64,000 nt of DNA from Lentzea pudingi (GCF_014646255.1 NZ_BMNC01000012.1:153800-217799); one strand, 5' to 3'; shown: positions 1 to 8,194, counted from the first letter of the stretch. Translations and numbers: made by a program. The notes: generated by a model not told the origin, from the letters alone.

Positions 1-2
1 GG

Positions 3-959
3 GCCGTGCACGTGGACGAGGGACGCCTGCGCTGCGGGGTCTCCGGGCGGCTGATCGCCGCGCTGCCGTTCGACGAGGGCTTCCAGCGCCGGTTCGGCAC
101 CTATGCGGTGGTGCACCGCAACGACGTGCTCGCGCCGTTGCTCGACGCCTGTCGCGGTGAGGAGCGGGTCGACCTCCGGGTGGACAGCGGCGTGGAGTCG
201 TACGCGCAGGACGCCGACGGTGTCACGGCGGTGCTGCGGTCAGGTGACCTCGTGCGCGGGACGGCCCTCGTCGGTGCGGACGGGTTGCGGTCGGTGGTGC
301 GGCGGCAACTCGTGGGCGACGGGGAACCGCCGGTGTCCGGACACACGACCTTCCGCGCGGTCATCCCGGCTCACACCGTGCCGCGGTCGTTGAAGGACAA
401 CGTCGTCACGCTCTGGGCGGGGCCGCGCTACCACGTCGTCTGGTACGTGATCGCCGGTGGACGGTTCGTGAACCTCGTGGCCACCACCGACAACGGCGCG
501 ACGGAACCCATGACCGGCAAGCCCGTCGAGACCGCCGAGGTGCTGCGGCACTTCACGCCGTTGTGCGAGGACGCGGCTCGGATCATGTCGCTCGCTCGCG
601 AGTGGCGGGCGTGGGTGCTGTGCGACCGCCCGCCGATCACGACCTGGCAGGACTCCCGCGTGGTGCTGCTCGGCGACGCCGCCCACCCCGTGCTGCAGTA
701 CGCCGCGCAGGGCGCCTGCCAGGCGTTGGAGGACGCCGTGTGCCTCTCGTCCGTCTTCGACCCCCAGGACGTGGGCGGCTCTTTCGCGCGGTATGTGGCG
801 CTCCGCTCGGAGCGGACCGCGCGCGTCCACCACGTCTCACGGTTGATGGGCCGGGAGGTCTACCACCCTGCCGGGGAGGCCGCTGCGGCCCGTGACGCGA
901 TGTTCGCCTCGTGGACCGCGGCCGACCTGCACGAACGGCTGGAGTGGCTCTACGGCTAG
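3..959 (+). CDS. FAD-dependent aromatic monooxygenase, 5'-truncated by window edge
   Basis: This is the C-terminal part, about 318 residues, of a flavoprotein hydroxylase of the salicylate/3-hydroxybenzoate hydroxylase group. The reading frame is open to the window edge. The N-terminal Rossmann GxGxxG segment is absent, so the start lies outside the window. Two class A monooxygenase motifs are visible: GADGLRSVVR, and RVVLLGDAAHPVLQYAAQGA followed by ALEDA, which is the GD motif that contacts the FAD ribityl chain. The family uses NAD(P)H and O2 to hydroxylate an aromatic ring in the cytosol. The AQGACQALEDA signature resembles 3-hydroxybenzoate 6-hydroxylases, but the substrate cannot be settled from sequence. 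It converges on the next gene with a 4-bp overlap. Confidence 0.85.
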   Translation, partial: AVHVDEGRLRCGVSGRLIAALPFDEGFQRRFGTYAVVHRNDVLAPLLDACRGEERVDLRVDSGVESYAQDADGVTAVLRSGDLVRGTALVGADGLRSVVRRQLVGDGEPPVSGHTTFRAVIPAHTVPRSLKDNVVTLWAGPRYHVVWYVIAGGRFVNLVATTDNGATEPMTGKPVETAEVLRHFTPLCEDAARIMSLAREWRAWVLCDRPPITTWQDSRVVLLGDAAHPVLQYAAQGACQALEDAVCLSSVFDPQDVGGSFARYVALRSERTARVHHVSRLMGREVYHPAGEAAAARDAMFASWTAADLHERLEWLYG

Positions 960-1522
960 GAGGCCAGCTCGAGCGTGACCGGGAACGGCCGTTCGAAGGT
1001 CAGCACGCCTGCCTCGCTGCGCGCGAGCTCGACGTACTCCCCTTCTTCGAGCTCGAACAACGTCGCCTTGGGAACTTGCTGGGCCGGATCGATGATCAGG
1101 TAGTAGGAGATACCGGCTTCCGCGTACACCTGGCGCTTGAGCACCAGGTCGTTCACCTTGGTGCTCCGGGAGAGCACCTCGCCGATGAGGAGCACGTCCG
1201 CCGCCGGCACGGTCAGGCCCTTCGCGCCTCGCTTCTTCAGCACCGTGAAGTCCGGGATGAAGAGCCGATCGCCGTCGAACTGGACGTTCAGCTCGATCGT
1301 GGTCTCGAGCTCCTTCGGGCACGCACCGCGCAACGAGTAGGACGCCTCGAACACCAAGCGCTGGTGCAAGGCGTTCCCCATCGGGCTCACGTGCAGCATC
1401 CCGTCGAGGAGTTCGATGCGTTGGCTGTTGTCCTCCGGCAAGGCGAGGACATCCTCGATCGTCCACGGCCCTTCATGAGCGGGCAGCAGGACGTCGGGTC
1501 GAGCTTCGGCTGGCGCCGCCAC
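956..1522 (-). CDS. Uma2 family endonuclease-like protein (DUF820)
   Basis: The 188-residue protein has the Uma2/DUF820 fold of the PD-(D/E)XK superfamily: an early 'IELLDGMLHVSP' segment, then 'FIPDFTVLKK', 'LIGEVLSRST' and 'YAEAGISYYLIID'. The PDF and GEV(x)S acidic residues plus the downstream lysine in 'LKRQVYAEAG' match the family's presumed metal and catalytic positions. The family is abundant in actinomycetes and cyanobacteria, and its physiological role is unknown. It is transcribed alone, convergent with the monooxygenase. The start is placed at the first in-frame start codon after the upstream spacer. Confidence 0.85.
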   Translation of the reverse strand: MAAPAEARPDVLLPAHEGPWTIEDVLALPEDNSQRIELLDGMLHVSPMGNALHQRLVFEASYSLRGACPKELETTIELNVQFDGDRLFIPDFTVLKKRGAKGLTVPAADVLLIGEVLSRSTKVNDLVLKRQVYAEAGISYYLIIDPAQQVPKATLFELEEGEYVELARSEAGVLTFERPFPVTLELAS

Positions 1523-1860
1523 TGGGCATCACCTCCGTTGACCGCCTGCGCACCACCAGTGTGGCACGCCAGGCGAATGGCTGGGTTGTGCATGAGTCCA
1601 CGATCGCAGGTCAGAACGACGGTCAAAGGGGGTTTTGACCCAACCGAACCAGGATTCACTCGATCAGGTGTTCGAATCCATGTCATGCTCTTGGAGGAAA
1701 GTCAACGACTCCGATCGGAGGCAGAGGCTCACCACAACTTCATACTCGCCATCCCGACAACCACTCAATGGCGAGCACGGTGTTCGACCTCGTGAAAGCA
1801 ATTCCGCGCCACCCGACAACCAAAGTCGGGGCCGTCGCTGCAGAGGCGGCTTCGTCGAGC
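1523..1860. other. Intergenic spacer between trpA terminator and Uma2 gene
   Basis: About 340 bp without a convincing gene. It holds an 8-bp inverted repeat (CTCGCCAT at 1745-1752, ATGGCGAG at 1768-1775, 15-nt loop). It must also carry the promoter of the minus-strand Uma2 gene, but no clear -10/-35 pair stands out. The stretch at 1610-1760 is less GC-rich than its surroundings. Nothing else is supported. Confidence 0.5.
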
Positions 1861-1895
1861 ACAAACCAAAACCGCCCGGCCAGCAGGCCGAGCGG
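1861..1895 (-). terminator. Rho-independent terminator after trpA
   Basis: Read on the minus strand, CCGC-T-CGGCC, a TGCT loop, then GGCCG-G-GCGG forms a hairpin: 4 bp, one mismatch, 5 bp (genomic 1872-1895). It is followed directly by the T-rich tract TTTTGGTTTGT (1861-1871). It lies about 20 bp past the trpA stop codon, so it is the expected end of the trp operon. Confidence 0.75.
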
Positions 1896-1916
1896 CTTCA
1901 CCGAACGAAGGGAGGT

Positions 1917-2708
1917 TCAGACCGTCGCAGGAGCCGATCGCACGCCCTTGGCGAGGTCCGCGGCCAGCGCGCGCACCGCGGCGTCGCTCTCGCCCGCGGC
2001 CGACACGAACGCCGACCCGACGATGACGCCGTCCGCGAACCCGGCGATCTCGGCGGCCTGCGCACCGGAGCGCACACCCAGCCCGACGCCGATCGGCAGC
2101 GTGGTGTGCTCCCGAACCCGCGCGACGAGCGCGGGAGCGGCGGACGACACGACGTCACGGGCGCCCGTGACGCCCATGACCGCGGTGGCGTAGAGGAAGC
2201 CGGACGAGGCACGCGCGGTCATCGCGATGCGCTCCTCGGTCGACGACGGCGCCACCAGGAAGGTCCGGTCGAGGCCGTGCGCCTCGGACGCGGCCATCCA
2301 GTCCTCGGCCTCGTCCGGGACGAGGTCGGGCGTGATGATGCCGAGCCCACCGGCCGCGGCCAGGTCACGCGCGAACGCGTCCACGCCGTAGCGCAGCACC
2401 GGGTTCCAGTACGTCATGACGACCGCACGCCCACCGGCGTCGGAGACAGCAGCCACCACGTCGAACAGGTCGCGCACGCGGAAGCCCGCGGACAGCGCCT
2501 GCTCGGCGGCGGCCTGGATCGTCGGGCCGTCCATCACCGGGTCGGAGAACGGCAGGCCGACCTCGACCAGGTCACACCCGGACTCGACCATCGAACGGAG
2601 GTGGTCCTTCGATCCCTCGATCGTGGGGAAACCCGCGGGCAGGTAGCCGATCAGCGCGGCGCGCGACTCGGCCTTCGCGGCGGCGAACACGTCGGACAAC
2701 GTCGACAT
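1917..2708 (-). CDS. trpA: Tryptophan synthase alpha subunit
   Basis: TrpA cleaves indole-3-glycerol phosphate to indole and glyceraldehyde 3-phosphate, and passes indole to TrpB through the alpha2-beta2 tunnel. The 263-residue length is normal. The two catalytic acids are in place: E49 in 'LVEVGLPFSDP' and D60 in 'PVMDGP', the same numbers as in E. coli. 'GVGLGVRSGAQ' near residue 210 is the phosphate-binding loop. The start codon overlaps the trpB stop (TGATG), which points to coupled translation. It is the last gene of the trp block and is followed by a hairpin terminator. Confidence 0.98.
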   Translation of the reverse strand: MSTLSDVFAAAKAESRAALIGYLPAGFPTIEGSKDHLRSMVESGCDLVEVGLPFSDPVMDGPTIQAAAEQALSAGFRVRDLFDVVAAVSDAGGRAVVMTYWNPVLRYGVDAFARDLAAAGGLGIITPDLVPDEAEDWMAASEAHGLDRTFLVAPSSTEERIAMTARASSGFLYATAVMGVTGARDVVSSAAPALVARVREHTTLPIGVGLGVRSGAQAAEIAGFADGVIVGSAFVSAAGESDAAVRALAADLAKGVRSAPATV

Positions 2709-3928
2709 CAGGCCTGTCCCCCGTCAGCGAGGCCGAAGTACTTCACGGCCGTGTCCATGTCCTTGTCACCGCGGCCGGAGAGGTTCACGACCAGGAGTCC
2801 GTCCGGTCCGAGCGATGGTCCGAGCTTCAGCGCGCCCGCGAGCGCGTGCGAGGACTCGATCGCCGGGATGATGCCCTCGGTGCGCGAGAGCAGCGCGAAC
2901 GCCTCCATGGCCTCGGCGTCGGTGACCGGGAAGTACTCAGCGCGGCCGATGTCCTTCAGGTGCGAGTGCTCCGGACCCACGCCGGGGTAGTCGAGACCGG
3001 CGGAGATCGAGTGCGCCTCGGTGATCTGGCCGTCGTCGTCCTGCATGACGTACGACATCGCGCCGTGCAGCGAGCCGGGCGTGCCGGCCGTCAGCGTCGC
3101 GCCGTGGCTGCCGCTGTCGAGGCCGGAACCGCCGGGCTCGACACCGACCAGGCGGACGTCCGCGTCGTCGATGAAGCCGTGGAAGATGCCGATCGCGTTC
3201 GAGCCGCCACCGACACAGGCGACGACGGCGTCGGGCAGGCGGCCCGCCTTCTCGAGGATCTGCTCGCGCGCCTCGATGCCGATGACCCGGTGGAAGTCGC
3301 GGACCATCAGCGGGAACGGGTGCGGGCCGGCTGCCGTGCCGAGCAGGTAGTGCGTCTCGTCGACGTTGGCGACCCAGTCGCGCAACGCGTCGTTGATCGC
3401 GTCCTTCAGGGTGCGCGACCCGGACTTCACCGGGATGACCTCGGCACCCAGCAGGCGCATGCGGGCGACGTTGAGCGCCTGGCGCTCGGTGTCGACCTCG
3501 CCCATGTAGACGACGCAGTCGAGGCCGAGGAGCGCGCACGCGGTCGCCGTCGCCACGCCGTGCTGGCCGGCGCCGGTCTCCGCGATCACGCGCTGCTTGC
3601 CCATGCGCTTGGTCAGCAACGCCTGGCCGAGCACGTTGTTGATCTTGTGTGAACCCGTGTGGTTGAGGTCCTCGCGCTTGAGCCACACCCGTGTGCCGGC
3701 GTGCTCCGCGAACTTCGGGGCCTCGGTCAGCAGGGACGGACGGCCCGCGAAGTCGCGCAGGAGGCGCTTGAACTCGTTCACGAACTCCGGGTCGAGCCGC
3801 GCCTTGTCGTACTCGGTGGCCAGCTCGTCCACCGCGGCGATCAGGGCCTCCGGGACGAACCGGCCGCCCCACGGACCGAAATGGCCACGTGCGTCGGGAT
3901 CATGCGGGGTGGGCGTGAACTGGCCCAT
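2708..3928 (-). CDS. trpB: Tryptophan synthase beta subunit
   Basis: TrpB is the PLP enzyme that condenses indole with L-serine to give L-tryptophan. The protein has 406 residues. The Schiff-base lysine K95 sits in 'HTGSHKINN', and the PLP phosphate loop 'GGGSNAIG' is near residue 240. The N-terminal 'GHFGPWGGRFVPEAL' is typical of TrpB1 (the TrpA-dependent form), as expected next to trpA. It overlaps trpA by one base and is 35 bp from trpC. Confidence 0.98.
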   Translation of the reverse strand: MGQFTPTPHDPDARGHFGPWGGRFVPEALIAAVDELATEYDKARLDPEFVNEFKRLLRDFAGRPSLLTEAPKFAEHAGTRVWLKREDLNHTGSHKINNVLGQALLTKRMGKQRVIAETGAGQHGVATATACALLGLDCVVYMGEVDTERQALNVARMRLLGAEVIPVKSGSRTLKDAINDALRDWVANVDETHYLLGTAAGPHPFPLMVRDFHRVIGIEAREQILEKAGRLPDAVVACVGGGSNAIGIFHGFIDDADVRLVGVEPGGSGLDSGSHGATLTAGTPGSLHGAMSYVMQDDDGQITEAHSISAGLDYPGVGPEHSHLKDIGRAEYFPVTDAEAMEAFALLSRTEGIIPAIESSHALAGALKLGPSLGPDGLLVVNLSGRGDKDMDTAVKYFGLADGGQA

Positions 3929-3963
3929 CGGGTAGCTCCTCTAGCGCTTGGATCAACCGTGCC

Positions 3964-4773
3964 CTACCGGCTGGGCCGGGGGCACGCGGGGTGTGAGCCC
4001 GCGGTCACGAGCTTGTTCACGGCGGCCTTGGGGTCTCCGCTGGTCACCAGGCTTTCGCCGACGAGCACCGCGTCGGCACCCGCGCCGGCGTACGACATCA
4101 GGTCGCCGGGCCCGGTCACGCCCGACTCGGCGATCTTGATCGTCTCCGAGGGTAGTCCCGGAGCGATCCTGCCGAAAACGTCTTTGTCGACCTCCAGCGT
4201 GTGGAGGTTGCGCGCGTTCACCCCGATGACCGACGAACCCGCCTCCAGCGCACGGTCGGCCTCCTCGGCCGTGTGCACCTCGACGAGCGCCGTCATGCCG
4301 AGCGACTCGACCCGGTCGAGCAGCGACACCAGCGCGTTCTGCTCCAGCGCGGCCACGATCAGCAGCACCAGGTCCGCGCCGTGCATCCGGGCCTCGTGCA
4401 CCTGGTACGGCGACACGATGAAGTCCTTGCGCAGCAGCGGGATCTTCACCGCCCTGCGCACCGCGTCGAAGTCCGCCAGCGACCCGCCGAAGCGGCGCTG
4501 CTCGGTCAGCACGCTGATCACCGACGCGCCGCCCGCCTCGTACGCGGACGCGAGCTCGGCCGGCTCCGGGATCTCCGCCAGCGCGCCCTTTGAAGGGCTG
4601 CGGCGCTTGACCTCGGCGATGACGCCCACGTTCGGCCCGCGCAGCACCGACAGCACGTCGAGCGGCGGCGCGGACTTGGCCGCGCGCTCCTTCACGACGT
4701 CGAAGGGCAACTGGGCCTCGCGAGCGGCGAGATCCTCACGCACACCTTCGAGGATCGACTCGAGAACCGTCAC
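3964..4773 (-). CDS. trpC: Indole-3-glycerol phosphate synthase
   Basis: TrpC closes the indole ring of CdRP to make indole-3-glycerol phosphate. This 269-residue monofunctional TIM barrel has the family motifs 'IAEVKRRSPSKG' (catalytic Lys and phosphate site), 'LLRKDFI' (catalytic Lys) and 'IAESGV'. No PRAI (trpF) domain is fused; in actinomycetes PriA (the hisA gene in this window) supplies that step. The start is GTG. Upstream lies a 131-bp spacer with a short Trp-containing ORF and a hairpin that may control trpCBA. Confidence 0.97.
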   Translation of the reverse strand: MTVLESILEGVREDLAAREAQLPFDVVKERAAKSAPPLDVLSVLRGPNVGVIAEVKRRSPSKGALAEIPEPAELASAYEAGGASVISVLTEQRRFGGSLADFDAVRRAVKIPLLRKDFIVSPYQVHEARMHGADLVLLIVAALEQNALVSLLDRVESLGMTALVEVHTAEEADRALEAGSSVIGVNARNLHTLEVDKDVFGRIAPGLPSETIKIAESGVTGPGDLMSYAGAGADAVLVGESLVTSGDPKAAVNKLVTAGSHPACPRPSR

Positions 4774-4792
4774 AGTGTTGTTCCCCTTCCCG

Positions 4793-4843
4793 CTACGGGG
4801 ATGCTAACCCCGGCGGAGTAACGCCCCAGCCACCGGGGTTCAT
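4793..4843 (-). CDS. Possible 16-codon leader peptide upstream of trpC
   Basis: An ATG ORF encodes MNPGGWGVTPPGLASP, with one Trp codon, and ends 19 bp before the trpC GTG. A GCGGGG purine stretch sits about 4 nt upstream as a possible ribosome-binding site. Most of the ORF lies inside a stem-loop (AACCCCGG and CCGGGGTT arms at 4833-4840 and 4806-4813). This arrangement could be a translation-dependent attenuator, but a single Trp codon is weak evidence and the ORF may be fortuitous. Confidence 0.3.
   Translation of the reverse strand: MNPGGWGVTPPGLASP
4806..4840 (-). promoter_or_regulatory. Stem-loop in the trpC leader
   Basis: Perfect 8-bp arms (CCGGGGTT at 4833-4840, AACCCCGG at 4806-4813) with a 19-nt loop lie in the spacer between the Trp-associated membrane gene and trpC, overlapping a 16-codon ORF. 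No U-tract follows, so a simple terminator is less likely than a regulatory or RNA-processing structure. Confidence 0.4.
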
Positions 4844-4904
4844 GTGTCCCCGCAGCTAACCGAGGCCGTGCACGTGTCACATGCGGGAACGCGGATAATG
4901 ATCT

Positions 4905-5306
4905 TCACTCGTTCGAGATCGTCCCGCCGGGGCTCTTGTCGTCGGTCGGATCGTCCCCACGCTCCAACGCGCGCCACATGTCGGTCTCGGGGTCGTGCGC
5001 GCGGGCCTTCTGCCCGCCCATCCCGATCTTCGGCATCCGGGCCCCGAGAGCCACCAGGAGCACACCGACGGCCACCACGAGCACGCCGCCCGCGATGGCC
5101 AGCCAGTGGCCCGAGAACGCACCCGCGACGCCGACGACGACCAGCAGCGCGCCGAGGACCCGGCGCGCCACCCCGCTGAGCGCGACAGCCGCCGCGACGG
5201 CCGCGAGGCACAGCAACGCGATCGGCACCGAGCCGGCACCCCAGAAGGCACCCGCCGCGCTCACGAGCAGGAGCGCGGCGATCCACAGCGGCGAGCTAGC
5301 CCTCAA
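4905..5306 (-). CDS. Trp biosynthesis-associated membrane protein (TIGR02234 family)
   Basis: The 133-residue integral membrane protein has about four hydrophobic helices ('SPLWIAALLLVSAAGAFWG', 'IALLCLAAVAAAVAL', 'VLGALLVVVGVAGAF', 'LAIAGGVLVVAVGVLLVAL'). An acidic/basic cytoplasmic tail containing 'DPETDMWRALERGDDPT' follows. That tail motif and the position between trpE and trpC identify the actinobacterial Trp-associated family (M. tuberculosis Rv1610 position). Its function is unknown; a role in Trp-pathway organisation or export is only guessed. The TTG start at 5306 gives an 11-bp overlap with trpE; longer readings would run deep into trpE. Confidence 0.85.
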   Translation of the reverse strand: MRASSPLWIAALLLVSAAGAFWGAGSVPIALLCLAAVAAAVALSGVARRVLGALLVVVGVAGAFSGHWLAIAGGVLVVAVGVLLVALGARMPKIGMGGQKARAHDPETDMWRALERGDDPTDDKSPGGTISNE

Positions 5307-6834
5307 CTGCCGGCGCCATCGTCTGGGCGGTCGCGATCGCGGCCAGCACCGCGCCCGCCTTGTTGAGGCACTCGTTGTCCTCGGCCAGCGGGTCGGAGTC
5401 GGCCACGATGCCGCCACCGGCCTGCACGTACGCCACCCCCTCGCGCACCAGGGCGGTGCGGATGGCGATGGCGGTGTCCGCGTCCCCGGCGAAGTCGAAG
5501 TAGCCGACGACGCCGCCGTAGAGGCCGCGGCGGGTGGGCTCCAGTTCCTCGATGAGCTCCATCGCGCGCGGCTTGGGCGCACCGGACAGCGTGCCGGCCG
5601 GGAAGCAGGCCGCGACCGCGTCGTAGGCCGTCTTGCCCTCGGCCAGCTCCCCGGTCACGGTCGACACGATGTGCATGACGTGGCTGTACCGCTCGACCTT
5701 GAAGAAGTCGACGACGTGCACCGAGCCGGGCTTGCAGACGCGGCCCAGGTCGTTGCGGCCGAGGTCGACGAGCATCAGGTGCTCGGCGCGTTCCTTGTGG
5801 TCCGCGAGGAGGTCCTTCTCGAGCAGGGCGTCCTCCTCGGGGTCCTCGCTGCGCCAGCGGGTGCCCGCGATCGGGTGGGTGGTCGCCTTGCCGTCGCGCA
5901 CCGTGACCAGCGACTCCGGGCTGGACCCGACGATGTCGAACCCGTCGAGGCGCAGCAGGTACATGTACGGGCTGGGGTTCGTCGCGCGCAGCACCCGGTA
6001 GATGTCGAGCGCGTCGGCGTCCGTCTCGATCTCGAAGCGCTGCGACACGACAACCTGGAACGCCTCGCCCGCGCGGATGGCCTCCTTGGCCTTCTCGACG
6101 GCCGCGAAGTGCTCGGCCTGCGAGCGCCGGCGCCGGAACTCGGGCTTGGGCCGCGAGAACACGGCGGCCGTGGGCGGCGCGGGCGTGTGCAGCGCCGTCG
6201 TCATCTCGTCGAGGCGGCGCACGGCGTCGTCGTAGGCGGCGTCGACCCGTTCGGTCGAGTCGTCCCAGTTGATGGCGTTCGCGATGAGCGTGACGGTGCC
6301 CTCGTGGTGGTCCAGCGCGGCGAGGTCGGTCGCCAGCAGCATGACCAGCTCGGGGATCTTCAGGTCGTCCTCGGCGATGACGGGCAGCCGCTCCAGGCGC
6401 CGCACCGCGTCGTAGCCGATGTAGCCGACCATGCCGCCGGTCAGCGGGGGCATGCCGGGCAGCGGGTCGGTGCGCAGCACCTCGATGGTCTCGCGCAGGG
6501 CCTGCAGCGGGTCGCCGCCGTCGGGCAGGCCGACGGGCCGCGTGCCCGTCCAGAACGCCTCACCGCCGGTCGCCGTGAGCGCCGCCGTGGACCGCACGCC
6601 GATGAACGACCAGCGCGACCAGGAGCGGCCGTTCTCCGCCGACTCGAAGAGGAACGTGCCCGGCTGGTTCGCCCCGAGCTTGCGGTACAGGCCGACCGGG
6701 GTCTCCGCGTCCGCGAGCAGCTTGCGGACCACCGGGATGACCCGGCGGTTGACCGCCAGCTCGCGGAACTCCTCACGCGTGGGGCTCACGGCCCCCAGAC
6801 CAGCGGCGGCCACAGCCCCGATGACGCTCACCAT
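5296..6834 (-). CDS. trpE: Anthranilate synthase component I
   Basis: TrpE converts chorismate and ammonia (from TrpG) to anthranilate, the committed step to tryptophan. From the ATG at 6834 the protein has 512 residues. The chorismate-binding domain is clear: 'AFQVVVSQRFE', 'NPSPYMYLLRL', 'SSPESLVTVRDGKATTHPIAGTRWR', 'FPAGTLSGAPKPRAMELIEELEP' and 'GVVGYFDFAGDADTAIAIRT'. The N-terminal domain holds the probable Trp feedback site. A longer in-frame reading to 6936 would cross the divergent TetR gene and is rejected. A plausible -10 (AACAAT, 6841-6846) and -35 (TTCAAC, 6864-6869, 17-bp spacer) would give a leaderless transcript at the ATG and place the -35 inside the TetR operator. No trpG or trpD is in the window. 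Confidence 0.95.
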   Translation of the reverse strand: MVSVIGAVAAAGLGAVSPTREEFRELAVNRRVIPVVRKLLADAETPVGLYRKLGANQPGTFLFESAENGRSWSRWSFIGVRSTAALTATGGEAFWTGTRPVGLPDGGDPLQALRETIEVLRTDPLPGMPPLTGGMVGYIGYDAVRRLERLPVIAEDDLKIPELVMLLATDLAALDHHEGTVTLIANAINWDDSTERVDAAYDDAVRRLDEMTTALHTPAPPTAAVFSRPKPEFRRRRSQAEHFAAVEKAKEAIRAGEAFQVVVSQRFEIETDADALDIYRVLRATNPSPYMYLLRLDGFDIVGSSPESLVTVRDGKATTHPIAGTRWRSEDPEEDALLEKDLLADHKERAEHLMLVDLGRNDLGRVCKPGSVHVVDFFKVERYSHVMHIVSTVTGELAEGKTAYDAVAACFPAGTLSGAPKPRAMELIEELEPTRRGLYGGVVGYFDFAGDADTAIAIRTALVREGVAYVQAGGGIVADSDPLAEDNECLNKAGAVLAAIATAQTMAPAVEG

Positions 6835-6853
6835 GGCGTCATTGTTGCATAAA

Positions 6854-6869
6854 TTCAACAACTGTTGAA
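6854..6869. promoter_or_regulatory. Palindromic TetR operator between trpE and tetR
   Basis: TTCAACA-AC-TGTTGAA has perfect 7-bp arms and a 2-bp centre. It lies in the 37-bp gap between the divergent starts of trpE (6834) and the TetR gene (6872). It overlaps a candidate trpE -35 and the spacer of a candidate TetR promoter (TTGCAT at 6845, AACTAT at 6868). The geometry fits an autoregulatory operator that also affects trpE. Confidence 0.7.
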
Positions 6870-6871
6870 CT

Positions 6872-7483
6872 ATGACCCACGTGGAGCAAGTGAACCAGAA
6901 ACGCCGAGGCCGCCGCGCCGCGGGCGAGGACACCAAGGCCGCGCTCGTCGCAGCGGCCCGCGAGGTGTTCGTCGAGAAGGGCTACGACGGCGCCACGGTA
7001 CGCGCGATCGCCGCCAAGGCGGGCGTGGACGCCGCGATGGTCAACCACTGGTTCGGCGGCAAGGAGGGCCTGTTCGCCCAGTCCGTGCTGCAGCTCCCGT
7101 TCGACCCGGCCGAGATCCTCAAACGCCTGCTCGACGGCCCCGTCGAGCAGGCCGGCGAACGCATCGTCCGCACGTTCGTGACGGTCTGGGACGCGACCGG
7201 CGGCGGCACGTTCGCGGCGCTGATCCGCAGCGTCACCAGCCAGCCGGAGGTGGCGGGCGCGCTGAAGTCGTTCCTCGTCAACGCGATCTTCAAGAACGTG
7301 CTCGCCGAGATCGGCGCCGAGCAGCACGAGCTCAGGGCGACGCTGTGCGCGACGCAGATGGTCGGGCTCGGCATCGTCCGCTACGTCGTGCGCTTCGAAC
7401 CGCTGGCGTCGACCGACGTCGAGACGGTGGTCAAGGCCATCGCGCCGAACATGCAGCGCTACCTCACCGGCGACCTCGACTAG
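6872..7483 (+). CDS. TetR family transcriptional regulator divergent from trpE
   Basis: The 203-residue protein has the TetR N-terminal HTH at about residues 22-65 ('AALVAAAREVFVEKGYDGAT', 'VRAIAAKAGVDAAMVNHWFG', then 'GKEGLF'). The C-terminal ligand-binding domain is all-helical and resembles the TetR_C_7-like domains, with 'LRATLCATQMVGLGIVRYVV'. The ligand is unknown. It starts three bases past a perfect palindrome shared with the trpE promoter. GTG at 6881 is an alternative, leaderless start. It converges on hisI with a 4-bp gap. Its position suggests control of trpE and of itself; no experimental counterpart is known to me. Confidence 0.9.
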   Translation: MTHVEQVNQKRRGRRAAGEDTKAALVAAAREVFVEKGYDGATVRAIAAKAGVDAAMVNHWFGGKEGLFAQSVLQLPFDPAEILKRLLDGPVEQAGERIVRTFVTVWDATGGGTFAALIRSVTSQPEVAGALKSFLVNAIFKNVLAEIGAEQHELRATLCATQMVGLGIVRYVVRFEPLASTDVETVVKAIAPNMQRYLTGDLD

Positions 7484-7487
7484 GGCC

Positions 7488-7838
7488 TCACACGTCGGCG
7501 AGCAGCACCGTGGCGTCGAAGCACGTGCGGTCGCCCGTGTGGCAGGCGGCGCCGACCTGGTCGACGGTCAGCAGCAGCGTGTCACCGTCGCAGTCGAGCC
7601 TGACCTCGTGCACGTACTGGGTGTGCCCCGAGGTCTCGCCCTTCACCCACAGCTGCTGGCGGCTGCGCGAGTAGTACGTCGCGCGGCGGGTGGTGAGGGT
7701 GCGGTGCAGCGCCTCGTCGTCCATCCACGCGACCATGAGCACCTCGCCGGTGCCCCGCTGCTGGGCGACGGCGCAGACGAGACCGTCCGGCGTGCGCTTG
7801 AGGCGCTGGGACACAGCGGGATCGAGCGAAGCGCTCAA
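7488..7838 (-). CDS. hisI: Phosphoribosyl-AMP cyclohydrolase
   Basis: HisI opens the purine ring of PR-AMP in histidine synthesis, using Zn2+ and Mg2+. The 116-residue monofunctional protein carries 'VLMVAWMDDEAL', 'YYSRSRQQLWVKGETSGH' and 'DCDGDTLLLTVDQ' followed by 'ACHTGDRTCF'. These include the zinc-binding Cys residues and the metal-binding DCDGD loop. The start overlaps the upstream membrane gene by 4 bp (ATGA). No hisE domain is fused and no hisE is in the window. Confidence 0.97.
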   Translation of the reverse strand: MSASLDPAVSQRLKRTPDGLVCAVAQQRGTGEVLMVAWMDDEALHRTLTTRRATYYSRSRQQLWVKGETSGHTQYVHEVRLDCDGDTLLLTVDQVGAACHTGDRTCFDATVLLADV

Positions 7839-8194
7839 CGGGGACCTCCCAGGTGTTCACGAGCCGGTCCGGTGTTGAGCAGGACCACCCCGTAGATGTG
7901 CACGGCGGACAGCACTCCGGACGCGACGCGCGCCCACGCCGGCCCGTCGGCCAGCACGATGACCAGGTGCAGCAGCGCGACGAGGACGAACACGACCATC
8001 GCCGGGTAGTGCATGAACCGGAGTCTGATGAGCAGCGCGGCCGCGATCGGCAGTTCGACGATCGCGAGGAACGACGGCAGCTTCAGCACGTCGGGGTCGC
8101 CGGTGGAGCGCCACAGGACCAGGCCGACCACGAAGAACACGAGCGCGCCACCGAACGCGACCGCCGAGGCGACCCGCACCTCGACGGGTTTCAC
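7835..8194 (-). CDS. His-operon integral membrane protein, unknown function
   Basis: The 119-residue protein has about four membrane helices ('VAFGGALVFFVVGLVLW', 'FLAIVELPIAAALLI', 'YPAMVVFVLVALLHLVIVL', 'VASGVLSAVHIYGVVLL'). The start GTG overlaps the hisF stop (GTGA), and its stop overlaps the hisI start, so it is translated within the his operon. I recognise no catalytic motif. A small membrane gene between hisF and hisI in this position is seen in related actinomycetes; the role is unknown. Confidence 0.85.
   Translation of the reverse strand: MKPVEVRVASAVAFGGALVFFVVGLVLWRSTGDPDVLKLPSFLAIVELPIAAALLIRLRFMHYPAMVVFVLVALLHLVIVLADGPAWARVASGVLSAVHIYGVVLLNTGPAREHLGGPR

Noticed and set aside
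1640..1700. A GTTCGAATCC stretch resembling a tRNA T-loop
   Set aside because: The flanking bases do not form a 5-bp T-stem, and no acceptor, D or anticodon arms can be drawn around it.
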